Below, in pieces: positions 1-6,754 of a stretch of 10,640 nt of DNA; within the stretch, counting starts at the first letter, position 1; each line of letters opens with the position of its first letter. This DNA comes from Anaerocolumna sp. (GTDB lineage Bacteria > Bacillota > Clostridia > Lachnospirales > Lachnospiraceae), in NCBI GenBank assembly GCA_029256035.1, contig JAQSYR010000129.1:1-10640 (forward strand), read 5' to 3'. The position numbers were made by a program, and so were the translations under genes. Below the pieces are notes generated by a model. The model was not told the origin of the DNA. It searched no databases and saw nothing but the letters and a program-made list of their open reading frames with translations.

Positions 1-23
1 AATTGAGGATGAAATAAATTTGT

Positions 24-52
24 TTGCACAAATACAATGGATATGGTAAAAT
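24..52 (+). promoter_or_regulatory. SigA-type promoter for recN
   Basis: A -35 element TTGCAC (24-29) and a -10 element TAAAAT (47-52) are separated by 17 bases. Transcription would start near 58-60, about 78 bases before the recN start codon. The -35 overlaps the palindrome TTTG-CA-CAAA (23-32) that recurs elsewhere in the window. Prediction from sequence only. Confidence 0.6.
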
Positions 53-64
53 AATTGCAAATAA

Positions 65-76
65 GAACATATGTTT
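65..76 (+). promoter_or_regulatory. Candidate LexA (SOS) box before recN
   Basis: GAACATATGTTT fits the inner part of the Firmicutes LexA/DinR consensus CGAACRNRYGTTYG at every position; only the outermost C and G differ (A and T here). It sits just downstream of the predicted -10 element, where a bound repressor would block transcription. RecN is a DNA-repair protein, so SOS control is plausible. Inferred, not shown. Confidence 0.5.
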
Positions 77-99
77 TAATTGCTTGGAGAGCTGGAATT

Positions 100-119
100 G
101 TTTGTTATTTAAAACAAAC
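100..119 (+). repeat. Small inverted repeat in the recN leader
   Basis: Arms GTTTGTT (100-106) and AACAAAC (113-119) flank a 6-base loop and end 4 bases before the AGGAGG of recN. It could form a weak RNA hairpin next to the ribosome site. Function unknown. Confidence 0.4.
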
Positions 120-136
120 CATAGGAGGAACAAAAT

Positions 137-1819
137 TTGTTACTTAATTTACATGTGAAAAACTTTGCAATAATTGATGAAGTAGATGTTTATTTTGGAG
201 ACAATCTTAATATTCTAACTGGCGAAACAGGTGCTGGAAAGTCCATAATAATTGGATCTATTAATGTAGCTCTTGGGGGTAAAGTGGCAAAGGATATTAT
301 AAGAAATGGATCAGATTATGCCTTGGTAGAATTACTGTTTCATGTCGAAGAGAAAGAAATTCTTGATGCTATTGATAAACTTGACATACCAGTAGATGAG
401 GGACAGATCATAATCAGCAGAAAAATTATGAACGGTAAAAGTATAAGCAAGATCAATGGTGAAACAGTTACAACAGGCGTATTACGTGAAATTGCTGGGA
501 TATTAATGGATATTCATGGACAGCATGAACATCAGTCCTTATTACATAAAGTAAAACATTTGGATATTATTGATCGCTATGCCAGAGATGAAATTTTTGA
601 AATTAAGAAACATTTAGAAATTAATTATAAAGAATATTCCTCTGTAAAAAATAAATTACAGAGCATGAATATGGATGAAGATAAAAGATTAAGGGAAATA
701 TCATTTTTAGAATATGAAGTTAATGAAATAAAAGCAGCAATGTTAAAAAAGGGAGAAGATGATTTATTAGCTATAGAATATAAGAGACTTTCCAATGCTA
801 AAACAATAGCAGAAGGATTAAATAATGTTTACGATTTAATGAGTTATAATAGTAATGGTTCTGCAAGTGATTCTATAGGAAGAGCAGTTAAAATACTAGC
901 TAGACTCAATGATTATGATAATGCTATTGGGTCTTTTTCAAATCAGATGGCAGATATTGAAGCTTTAGTGAATGATTTTAACAGAGAATTAGCAGATTAT
1001 ATCACTGATTTATCAAATCATGAGGAAGATTATAACGATGTCCAGCAAAGATTAGATTTAATCAATCATTTAAAATCAAAATACGGTTCATCCATTCAAG
1101 AAGTATTAGATTACTGTAGTGAGAATGAAAGAAAATTAGAAGAATACAGAAACTATGAAGTAACCGTAACGGCTTTAGTAAAACAACTAGAGAAATTGGA
1201 GCAGGAATTAAGTTATCAATCAGATAAATTGTCAAAAATTCGTAAGGATAAATCAATGGAATTAACGAAGAAAATGAAAGAAGCGTTAATTGATTTAAAT
1301 TTTCTAGACGTTAAATTCGAAATGACATTTTCAAAGATTGATCATTATTCAGCGAATGGTTATGATGATGTAGAGTTTGTTATTTCAACTAATCCGGGAG
1401 AAGCTTTAAAACCATTATCAAAAGTAGCTTCAGGAGGAGAATTATCCAGAATTATGCTTGCTATTAAATCTGTTTTAGCGGATAAAGATGAAATTGATAC
1501 TTTGATTTTTGATGAAATTGATGTCGGAGTCAGTGGCCGAACTGCCCAAAAGGTTTCAGAAAAATTATCCATGATTGCTCAAAGTCATCAGGTAATATGT
1601 ATTACCCACCTTCCTCAAATTGCAGCTATGGCGGATACTCATTTTATAATTGAAAAAACAACAGATGGAATTACTACAAAAACAATGATTAATAAGCTAG
1701 ATGATAAGGATTCTGTGGGAGAAATAGCAAGAATTTTAGGCGGAGCAGTCATTACAGACACTGTAATCCAGAGTGCAAAAGAAATGAAAGAATTAGCAAA
1801 ATCAACTAAAAAATACTAG
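137..1819 (+). CDS. recN: DNA repair protein RecN
   Basis: RecN is an SMC-like ATPase that acts early at DNA double-strand breaks in the cytoplasm. The 560 residues are a normal length (B. subtilis RecN is about 576). The N-terminal half of the ATPase has Walker A, GETGAGKS, at residues 29-36. A long charged region at about 150-390 is the expected coiled coil. The C-terminal half has the signature SGGELSR near 432, Walker B LIFDE at about 456-460 and the conserved segment ITHLPQIAAMAD. The start is TTG: AGGAGG at 123-128 is 8 bases upstream, and the sequence from there (MLLNLHVKNFAIID) matches the usual RecN start. The gene has its own promoter and terminator. In related genomes recN often follows argR and precedes spoIVB, as here for the latter. 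Confidence 0.96.
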   Translation: MLLNLHVKNFAIIDEVDVYFGDNLNILTGETGAGKSIIIGSINVALGGKVAKDIIRNGSDYALVELLFHVEEKEILDAIDKLDIPVDEGQIIISRKIMNGKSISKINGETVTTGVLREIAGILMDIHGQHEHQSLLHKVKHLDIIDRYARDEIFEIKKHLEINYKEYSSVKNKLQSMNMDEDKRLREISFLEYEVNEIKAAMLKKGEDDLLAIEYKRLSNAKTIAEGLNNVYDLMSYNSNGSASDSIGRAVKILARLNDYDNAIGSFSNQMADIEALVNDFNRELADYITDLSNHEEDYNDVQQRLDLINHLKSKYGSSIQEVLDYCSENERKLEEYRNYEVTVTALVKQLEKLEQELSYQSDKLSKIRKDKSMELTKKMKEALIDLNFLDVKFEMTFSKIDHYSANGYDDVEFVISTNPGEALKPLSKVASGGELSRIMLAIKSVLADKDEIDTLIFDEIDVGVSGRTAQKVSEKLSMIAQSHQVICITHLPQIAAMADTHFIIEKTTDGITTKTMINKLDDKDSVGEIARILGGAVITDTVIQSAKEMKELAKSTKKY

Positions 1820-1843
1820 TTTGAAAATTAATTATATACGCAT

Positions 1844-1859
1844 ACTATCAAAAGATAGT
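1844..1859 (+). repeat. Small hairpin after recN
   Basis: ACTATC (1844-1849) and GATAGT (1854-1859) flank an AAAA loop. It lies 24 bases after the recN stop codon and just before the main terminator; it could stabilise the mRNA 3' end. Confidence 0.35.
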
Positions 1860-1865
1860 TATTAG

Positions 1866-1898
1866 AAAAGATATACAATCTACTGTATATCTTTTTTT
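1866..1898 (+). terminator. Intrinsic terminator of recN
   Basis: A 12-base-pair stem, AAAAGATATACA (1866-1877) with TGTATATCTTTT (1884-1895), has a 6-base loop and runs into a seven-T tract (1892-1898). The A-tract on the left arm makes it usable from the other strand too. It separates recN from spoIVB, so spoIVB probably has its own promoter. Confidence 0.88.
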
Positions 1899-2003
1899 AA
1901 TTCAATAGAAATTTCGTTAACTATGAATTAAAAAAAGTTCAACATATTATATAAACTATCTGTTATTGCTAATTAGTTATAGACAGAACGGAGATAGAAT
2001 ACT

Positions 2004-3167
2004 ATGCGTAGAAAAACTATATACAGAAAAGTACTAATGCTTTTATTATTCATTAATTTAATAGTTATTTTAGTATTTTCCTATATGCAGATAGCAAGAA
2101 GCATTCCGGATAAGATTAGAATAATGGTGGGTGAGAATGAAGATTTTAACTTCAATTTGCCCATTGAAGCTGATTTTACCGTTGAAGATATGGATGTAAT
2201 TAGTGTTAATAATAAAAATGTTCCGTCCAATCAGATAAAACTGAATTTCAACCAACCATTTACCATTAAATCATCAGAACTCGGGAATTACACAATTAAT
2301 TTAAAGCTTTTTGGTTTTATTAAATTTAAACAGATTGAACTGGGTGTTATTAATACAACGGAACTTAAACCTAGTGGGAGCCCAATCGGTATTTATGTAG
2401 AAACAGATGGGGTTATGATTTTGGGTACCGGAGTAATCAGTGGAATGGATGGACTAAATTATGAACCTTCACTTAATAAACTAAAAACAGGTGATTATAT
2501 AACGGCTGCAAACAATAAGCCAATCAATAATAAAAAGGAATTAATAGAAGCAATTCAAACTTGTCAGGGGAAAGATTTGCTTATTGATGTGAGAAGAGAT
2601 GGACTAAAGTTACAATACAAAATAACCCCTGTTAAGACAGCAGAAAATGAATATAAGATTGGTGCCTGGATAAGGGATAATACCCAAGGTATCGGAACAA
2701 TGACTTTTATAACAAAAAATGAAGAATTTGGTGCATTAGGACATGGTATAACAGATATTGATACAAGTCTCATTATGCAAATAGAACAGGGTCATCTATA
2801 TTCTGCAGATATTATGACAATAATTAAAGGGAAAAAAGGAGTACCAGGTGAACTTATAGGAGTAATTAATCAAAATGAGAATAATCAAATTGGTGATATT
2901 ACAAAAAATACAGGTCAAGGGATTTTTGGTAAGGTGAATGATAAGTATAAAGTGGAAAATGGATGGGATTACCTGCCAATAGGCTTAAAACAGGATGTGG
3001 AATTAGGACCAGCCACTATCTTAAGTTGTGTTGACGATGAAATAAAAGAATATGGTATTAACATAGATAAGATTGATATGAGTAATTCCAGCACGAATAA
3101 AGGGATGGTAATATCAATTACAGATGAATTTATTGAAAATATGATTTATAATATGGAAGAAGATTAA
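2004..3167 (+). CDS. spoIVB: SpoIVB-like peptidase, lacking the catalytic serine region
   Basis: SpoIVB is a serine peptidase made in the forespore; it signals across the intermembrane space to trigger pro-SigmaK processing in the mother cell. Here an N-terminal membrane anchor (about residues 10-27) precedes a PDZ domain (about 125-205) and the S55 peptidase domain. His247 in GALGHGI and Asp374 in SITD match catalytic His236 and Asp363 of B. subtilis. The third catalytic residue, Ser378 in a GMSGSP motif about 15 residues after the Asp, is absent: the frame stops 13 residues after Asp374. The tail resumes as FIENM, which resembles the family's far C-terminus as I recall it, so an in-frame loss of about 40 codons is likely. 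No downstream frame carries the motif. Start: ATG with GGAGAT 8 bases upstream. The 387 residues compare with about 426 in B. subtilis. Identity is secure; activity is doubtful. Confidence 0.9.
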   Translation: MRRKTIYRKVLMLLLFINLIVILVFSYMQIARSIPDKIRIMVGENEDFNFNLPIEADFTVEDMDVISVNNKNVPSNQIKLNFNQPFTIKSSELGNYTINLKLFGFIKFKQIELGVINTTELKPSGSPIGIYVETDGVMILGTGVISGMDGLNYEPSLNKLKTGDYITAANNKPINNKKELIEAIQTCQGKDLLIDVRRDGLKLQYKITPVKTAENEYKIGAWIRDNTQGIGTMTFITKNEEFGALGHGITDIDTSLIMQIEQGHLYSADIMTIIKGKKGVPGELIGVINQNENNQIGDITKNTGQGIFGKVNDKYKVENGWDYLPIGLKQDVELGPATILSCVDDEIKEYGINIDKIDMSNSSTNKGMVISITDEFIENMIYNMEED

Positions 3168-3330
3168 GCAAATAAAAATATCGACGGAATATACTTTATT
3201 TCTCTGAAATAATCTAATAAATTCTGGATTAATTTCAAGTATTTTGTGATTATTTTTAATTATTTTATAATTAGTAAGAATAATACCAAAAGAATTAATA
3301 AGTCATGTCGTAAAATGCGATAAGAAATAA

Positions 3331-3359
3331 TTGATAAATTGTTAAATCATGTATATAAT
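3331..3359 (+). promoter_or_regulatory. Upstream SigA-type promoter (P1) before spo0A
   Basis: TTGATA (3331-3336) and a perfect TATAAT (3354-3359) are 17 bases apart. The start point would be near 3366, giving a leader of about 430 bases to spo0A. An inverted repeat, AATCATG / CATGATT (3345-3371), straddles the -10 and the start point like an operator. Confidence 0.6.
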
Positions 3360-3387
3360 TCAAACATGATTAGTTTTTACGAATATA

Positions 3388-3427
3388 TGTTATTCATGAA
3401 CCAAATAAGTGAAGTTCATGAATAATA
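3388..3427 (+). repeat. Long inverted repeat with two TTCATGAA cores
   Basis: Perfect 12-base arms (3390-3401 and 3414-3425, core TATTCATGAAC / GTTCATGAATA) extend by one G-T and one T-A pair, with a 12-base spacer. Each arm contains the 8-base palindrome TTCATGAA (3393-3400 and 3415-3422), set 22 bases apart, about two helical turns. No T-tract follows, so it is not an intrinsic terminator. It may be a paired repressor site or an RNA hairpin in the P1 transcript. Confidence 0.65.
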
Positions 3428-3500
3428 ATGTATGTAAAATGAAATTTTGCAAATAAATGTGATAAAAATGCATTAAAATGGAAAAATACCATGTAAATTA

Positions 3501-3529
3501 TTGACTAGTTGGAATTTTTGGGATATAAT
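3501..3529 (+). promoter_or_regulatory. Main SigA-type promoter (P2) for spo0A
   Basis: TTGACT (3501-3506) and TATAAT (3524-3529) are 17 bases apart, one base from the full consensus. Transcription would start near 3536, leaving a leader of about 260 bases before spo0A. This is the best vegetative promoter candidate for the gene. Confidence 0.75.
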
Positions 3530-3546
3530 GATTGTTACGCACATGA

Positions 3547-3579
3547 AATTTGTTACCCATATTTGAAAAGTAACAAATT
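3547..3579 (+). repeat. 10-bp hairpin at the start of the spo0A leader
   Basis: AATTTGTTAC (3547-3556) and GTAACAAATT (3570-3579) are perfectly complementary with a 13-base loop. It begins about 11 bases after the predicted P2 start point. It could be a 5' stabilising hairpin or an operator. Confidence 0.6.
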
Positions 3580-3651
3580 GAAACATTAATGTATATTTAT
3601 TTGCAAAATTGCTAACTTATTATTTGATGAAGGGAGGATTAATAAGAGGTT

Positions 3652-3673
3652 CTATTTTTTTGGTTTAAAATAG
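3652..3673 (+). repeat. Weak hairpin in the spo0A leader
   Basis: CTATTTT (3652-3658) pairs with AAAATAG (3667-3673) around an 8-base loop. It is AT-rich and only 7 base pairs, so it may be chance. An RBS-like GGGAGG at 3632-3637 lies just upstream but is followed by no convincing start codon. Confidence 0.3.
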
Positions 3674-3700
3674 GTTTTATAAGATTCAGTAAGATATTAC

Positions 3701-3724
3701 ATCAAAATTTGCACAAATTTTGAT
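3701..3724 (+). repeat. 24-base palindrome in the spo0A leader
   Basis: Arms ATCAAAATTTG (3701-3711) and CAAATTTTGAT (3714-3724) are perfect and separated by CA only. So tight a palindrome is more typical of a dimeric protein site than of an RNA hairpin. Its core, TTTG-CA-CAAA, also occurs at the recN promoter (23-32) and upstream of gapA (7220-7229). Confidence 0.6.
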
Positions 3725-3725
3725 A

Positions 3726-3744
3726 GCAGTTAGGGGATGACTGC
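3726..3744 (+). repeat. Short hairpin close to the spo0A ribosome site
   Basis: GCAGT (3726-3730) pairs with ACTGC (3740-3744); the loop contains GGGG. It lies about 40 bases before the GGGAGG of spo0A. The G-run in the loop could in principle pair with C/U-rich RNA, but nothing visible supports a specific partner. Confidence 0.35.
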
Positions 3745-3798
3745 CAAAGTAATCTTGTATGAAGAAATAGGTTAAAAATTATTGGGAGGTAATAAGTC

Positions 3799-4602
3799 GT
3801 GGGTAAAATTAATGTGGCTATAGTTGACGATAACGAAAGGATTGTAAATCTTTTAACGGATATTTTGAAGGCGGATGCTGATATCGAGGTTGTGGGAACT
3901 TCTGATAATGGTATTGAAGCTTTAGGAATGATAAAAGAGAAATGTCCTGATGTTGTTTTGCTTGACTTGATTATGCCAAAGTTAGATGGTTTAGGTGTTA
4001 TGGAGAAAGTAAGACTAGATGATTCTTTTAAAAAGACTCCAGCTTTTATTGTAATTACAGCGATAGGTCAAGAAGGAGTAACTGAGAACGCATTTGAATT
4101 GGGTGCTAATTATTATATTATGAAGCCTTTTGACAATAGTGTTGTGCTATCAAGAATTAAGCAAGTAAGAGGAGATCTACATAACAACAAGTTAGTTGAA
4201 AGTCATCGTGTTAGTGCTTATGAAAGTAAAGATACATATAAAGAAAGAAATTTAGAATCTGATGTAACAAATATTATCCATGAGATTGGTGTGCCAGCGC
4301 ACATTAAAGGATATCAATATTTAAGAGATGCAATTATGATGTCTGTTAATGATAATGAAATGTTAAATTCGATTACTAAACTATTATATCCATCCATTGC
4401 AAAAAGACATAAAACAACTCCAAGTAGAGTTGAGAGAGCTATAAGACATGCGATAGAAGTTGCATGGAGCAGGGGTAAAATGGATACTATAGATGAATTA
4501 TTTGGGTATACAGTAAGTAATGGGAAGGGCAAACCAACGAATTCAGAATTTGTAGCTCTAATTGCTGATAAGATTAGACTTGAATATAAACTCAGAGCAT
4601 AA
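3799..4602 (+). CDS. spo0A: Sporulation master regulator Spo0A
   Basis: Spo0A is the response regulator that, once phosphorylated, starts sporulation by binding 0A boxes. The receiver domain (about 1-125) has the acidic pair Asp10-Asp11, the phosphoacceptor Asp56 in LLDLIMP (same number as B. subtilis Spo0A), Thr87 and Lys109 before Pro110. The C-terminal DNA-binding domain (about 153-267) has the conserved helix TTPSRVERAIRHAIEVAW. The 267 residues equal the usual length and nothing is missing. The start is GTG, with GGGAGG (3784-3789) 9 bases upstream; no ATG fits the conserved N-terminus. It follows spoIVB, the usual clostridial order, but with an unusually long spacer containing two promoters. 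A strong terminator follows. Confidence 0.98.
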   Translation: MGKINVAIVDDNERIVNLLTDILKADADIEVVGTSDNGIEALGMIKEKCPDVVLLDLIMPKLDGLGVMEKVRLDDSFKKTPAFIVITAIGQEGVTENAFELGANYYIMKPFDNSVVLSRIKQVRGDLHNNKLVESHRVSAYESKDTYKERNLESDVTNIIHEIGVPAHIKGYQYLRDAIMMSVNDNEMLNSITKLLYPSIAKRHKTTPSRVERAIRHAIEVAWSRGKMDTIDELFGYTVSNGKGKPTNSEFVALIADKIRLEYKLRA

Positions 4603-4607
4603 CTATA

Positions 4608-4662
4608 AGAGGGCATATGGCATATTAACTTGTATAAGTTAAATGCGATATGCCTTTTTTTT
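4608..4662 (+). terminator. Intrinsic terminator of spo0A
   Basis: A long two-part hairpin: outer stem GGCATAT (4612-4618) with ATATGCC (4648-4654), inner stem TTAACTT (4625-4631) with AAGTTAA (4636-4642), extended by GCAT / ATGC with one bulged A. Eight Ts follow (4655-4662). It starts 5 bases after the spo0A stop codon. Confidence 0.92.
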
Positions 4663-4849
4663 ATAATCACATTAGATAGGCTATGATTTTCTGAATATTT
4701 AATTTATAATATTTAAACTTAATTTTGATTACAAAAAAGAGTAAACAATTATTCTAATTTTGATTTAATTTTATATAATTAACTTATGGTACTAATGAAC
4801 ATGTTTTGGAAGAAGTTATACTTTATGAATATTTCTTTATGTAAGTCTT
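4663..4849 (+). other. AT-rich spacer with nothing recognisable
   Basis: Between the spo0A terminator and the glgA promoter I see only AT-rich DNA: no coding frame of note, no strong inverted repeat and no clear operator. Confidence 0.5.
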
Positions 4850-4879
4850 TTGACACTTTAATCCACTCTATAGTATAAT
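4850..4879 (+). promoter_or_regulatory. Consensus SigA-type promoter for glgA
   Basis: A perfect TTGACA (4850-4855) and a perfect TATAAT (4874-4879) have an 18-base spacer. The start point would be near 4886, about 68 bases before the GTG of glgA. No 0A box is visible here. Confidence 0.78.
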
Positions 4880-4953
4880 ATAGAAAGAACAATTGAACGG
4901 AAATAAATATCTTCCTAAATACATGAAAAGATTGAGAGCCTGGAGGTATTAAT

Positions 4954-6393
4954 GTGAAAAAAATATTATTTGCTGCATCAGAATGTGTCCCATTTATTAA
5001 AACGGGAGGTTTAGCAGATGTTGTTGGTTCTTTGCCGAAATACATAAATCAGCAGGATTATGATGTTCGTGTAATTTTGCCTTGTTATAAGGCAATTCCT
5101 GCAAGCTTTAAGGAAAATATGGAGTATAAAACCCATTTTTATATGGAATTAGCTTGGAGAAACCAGTATGTTGGCATAATGGAACTAAAGCTACAAGGGG
5201 TCACCTTCTATTTTTTAGACAATGAATTCTATTTTTCAGGAAGTACGCCTTACAGTAATATCCATGAAGATATTGAAAAGTTTGCATTTTTTAGCAAAGC
5301 TGTTTTATCGGCTCTGCCTCTTATAGAGTTCCGTCCGGATATTATACATTGTCACGATTGGCAAACTGGATTGATTCCAGTATATTTACATGATACCTTT
5401 TCCAAAGGAGAATTTTATCAGGGAATAAAAACAATTATGACCATTCATAATCTTAAATTTCAGGGAGTCTGGGATATAAAAACAGTACAAGATATCACAG
5501 GCTTATCTGAATACTATTTTACTTCAGACAAATTAGAAGCATACGGAGATGCCAATTATCTTAAAGGTGGCATTGTTTATTCTGATCTGGTAACAACTGT
5601 TAGTGATTCTTATGCATTCGAAATTCAGACACCATTCTTTGGTGAAGGATTAGACGGTTTGATGAGCGCAAAAGCAAATTCACTTATGGGTATTGTAAAT
5701 GGAATTGATTATGAGGAGTATGACCCTCAAACAGATAAATTAATTACTTACAATTATAATGCAAGAGATTTTCGTAAGGAAAAAATCAAAAATAAACGTG
5801 CCCTTCAAAAAGAACTTGGGTTAAAAAATAATGATAAATCTTTTATGGTTGGTATTGTTTCAAGATTAACAGATCAAAAAGGATTGGATTTAATTGATTG
5901 TGTTATAGAAGAACTTTGCTCTGATGATGTTCAGCTTGTTGTCCTTGGAACAGGAGAACAAAAATATGAGAATTTGTTCCGCCACTACGCATGGAAGTAT
6001 AGTGATAGAGTATCAGCAAATATATTTTATTCCAATGAAAGATCCCATAAAATATATGCTGGCTGCGATGCATTTTTAATGCCATCACTTTTTGAACCTT
6101 GTGGATTAAGTCAGCTTATTAGTCTTCGTTATGGTACAGTGCCGATTGTACGTGAAACAGGTGGATTAAGAGATACAGTAGAACCATATAATGAATATGA
6201 AAGTACAGGTACCGGCTTTAGTTTTCAGAATTATAATGCTCATGACATGTTAAATACAGTGAACTATGCAAAAAATATTTTTTTAAATAAGAAACGGGAA
6301 TGGAATAAATTAATTGACAGAGCAATGGCAAAAGATTTTTCATGGAAAAACTCTGCACTAAAATATGAAAATATTTATTTAAACTTAAACTGA
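4954..6393 (+). CDS. glgA: Glycogen (starch) synthase GlgA, ADP-glucose type
   Basis: GlgA transfers glucose from ADP-glucose to the growing alpha-1,4-glucan chain in the cytoplasm. The 479 residues are full length for this GT5-family, GT-B-fold enzyme. The N-terminal domain begins MKKILFAASECVPF with the ADP-glucose-binding KTGGL at residues 16-20; the second domain has SRLTDQKG (Arg304, Lys309) and FEPCGLSQL around 380, then TGGLRDTV. The start is GTG with TGGAGG (4941-4946) upstream; the overlapping ATG at 4952 would stop at once (ATGTGA). It stands alone with its own promoter and terminator: glgB, glgC, glgD and glgP are not adjacent. Its place between spo0A and coat genes fits the storage of granulose by sporulating clostridia, though this is inference. 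Confidence 0.97.
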   Translation: MKKILFAASECVPFIKTGGLADVVGSLPKYINQQDYDVRVILPCYKAIPASFKENMEYKTHFYMELAWRNQYVGIMELKLQGVTFYFLDNEFYFSGSTPYSNIHEDIEKFAFFSKAVLSALPLIEFRPDIIHCHDWQTGLIPVYLHDTFSKGEFYQGIKTIMTIHNLKFQGVWDIKTVQDITGLSEYYFTSDKLEAYGDANYLKGGIVYSDLVTTVSDSYAFEIQTPFFGEGLDGLMSAKANSLMGIVNGIDYEEYDPQTDKLITYNYNARDFRKEKIKNKRALQKELGLKNNDKSFMVGIVSRLTDQKGLDLIDCVIEELCSDDVQLVVLGTGEQKYENLFRHYAWKYSDRVSANIFYSNERSHKIYAGCDAFLMPSLFEPCGLSQLISLRYGTVPIVRETGGLRDTVEPYNEYESTGTGFSFQNYNAHDMLNTVNYAKNIFLNKKREWNKLIDRAMAKDFSWKNSALKYENIYLNLN

Positions 6394-6480
6394 TTCTTAA
6401 GTAAATTTGGTAAGCAAATAACAGATTTATAACACATTATTCAACTTTATTTTTGTATAAAAAGTAAATGCTTTTGAAAT

Positions 6481-6537
6481 AATAGTCTTAGATAACAGCA
6501 AAATAATTCTTTCTGCTGTTATTAGGACTATTTTTTT
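6481..6537 (+). terminator. Strong hairpin terminator between glgA and the coat genes
   Basis: The left arm (6481-6500) and right arm (6514-6532) form about 18 pairs with one G-T wobble and one bulged G, a 13-base loop, and a seven-T tract (6531-6537). It lies 88 bases after glgA but only 5 bases before the GGAGG of the next gene, leaving no room for a promoter between them. It therefore ends glgA transcription and may also lie within the coat-gene leader. Confidence 0.85.
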
Positions 6538-6555
6538 ATAAAGGAGGACAAAATT

Positions 6556-6744
6556 ATGAACAGTAATTTATCAGGAATGGAACTTCAGAATTTAAGGCAT
6601 CTTTTATTATTTAGTGAAACAGATAAGGAAAAATATAAAACCTATGCTGAGAGTTGTACGGATCCAAATGTAAAACAATTTTTTCAAAAAGAATCTCAAT
6701 CTGCGGAACAAAAAAAACAGACTTTATTACAATTCTTAAAATAG
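6556..6744 (+). CDS. Small spore-coat-associated protein, CotF partner type
   Basis: This 62-residue, mostly helical, charged and Gln-rich protein begins MNSNLSGMELQNLRHLLLF and carries a TDPNVKQFFQKE segment. It resembles, from memory, the small proteins encoded directly before CotF-family coat proteins in clostridia. It has no signal peptide or membrane segment. AAGGAGG lies 8 bases before the ATG. The stop codon overlaps the ribosome site of the next gene, so the two are almost certainly translated from one mRNA. No late-sporulation promoter (SigmaE, G or K) could be identified; any promoter must lie upstream of the hairpin at 6481-6537. Family assignment moderately sure, function in the coat inferred. 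Confidence 0.7.
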   Translation: MNSNLSGMELQNLRHLLLFSETDKEKYKTYAESCTDPNVKQFFQKESQSAEQKKQTLLQFLK

Positions 6745-6754
6745 GAGGTAGCAT

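Larger units (their letters stand above)
3168..3798 (+). other. Gene-free regulatory region before spo0A
   Basis: I see no coding sequence in these 631 bases. They hold two SigA-type promoters (3331-3359 and 3501-3529) and inverted repeats at 3196-3212, 3345-3371, 3388-3427, 3547-3579, 3652-3673, 3701-3724 and 3726-3744. A weak partial 0A-box-like TGTCGTA lies at 3306-3312. No clear SigmaH promoter was found. No intrinsic terminator with a T-tract follows spoIVB, so spoIVB transcripts may read into this stretch. Confidence 0.6.

Noticed and set aside
1..47. The 3' end of an upstream gene (possibly argR)
   Set aside because: Stops occur in all frames within 47 bases, and the few residues available do not identify any protein.
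1924..1949. A SigmaG-type promoter before spoIVB (TGAATT and CATATTA)
   Set aside because: The spacing of about 13 bases is too short for SigmaF or SigmaG promoters, and the -35 match is poor.
3306..3312. TGTCGTA as a Spo0A-binding 0A box
   Set aside because: One mismatch in seven to TGTCGAA and only a single copy; such matches are common by chance. Recorded only as a weak candidate.
3624..3669. A short leader peptide after the GGGAGG at 3632
   Set aside because: The only nearby ATG-started frame (ATG at 3628) overlaps the GGGAGG itself, is 13 codons long and has no ribosome site before it.
4314..4670. Reverse-strand open frames such as 4314-4670 and 9294-9812
   Set aside because: They lie opposite strongly conserved genes, have no ribosome sites and resemble no protein family; they are shadows of spo0A and pgk.
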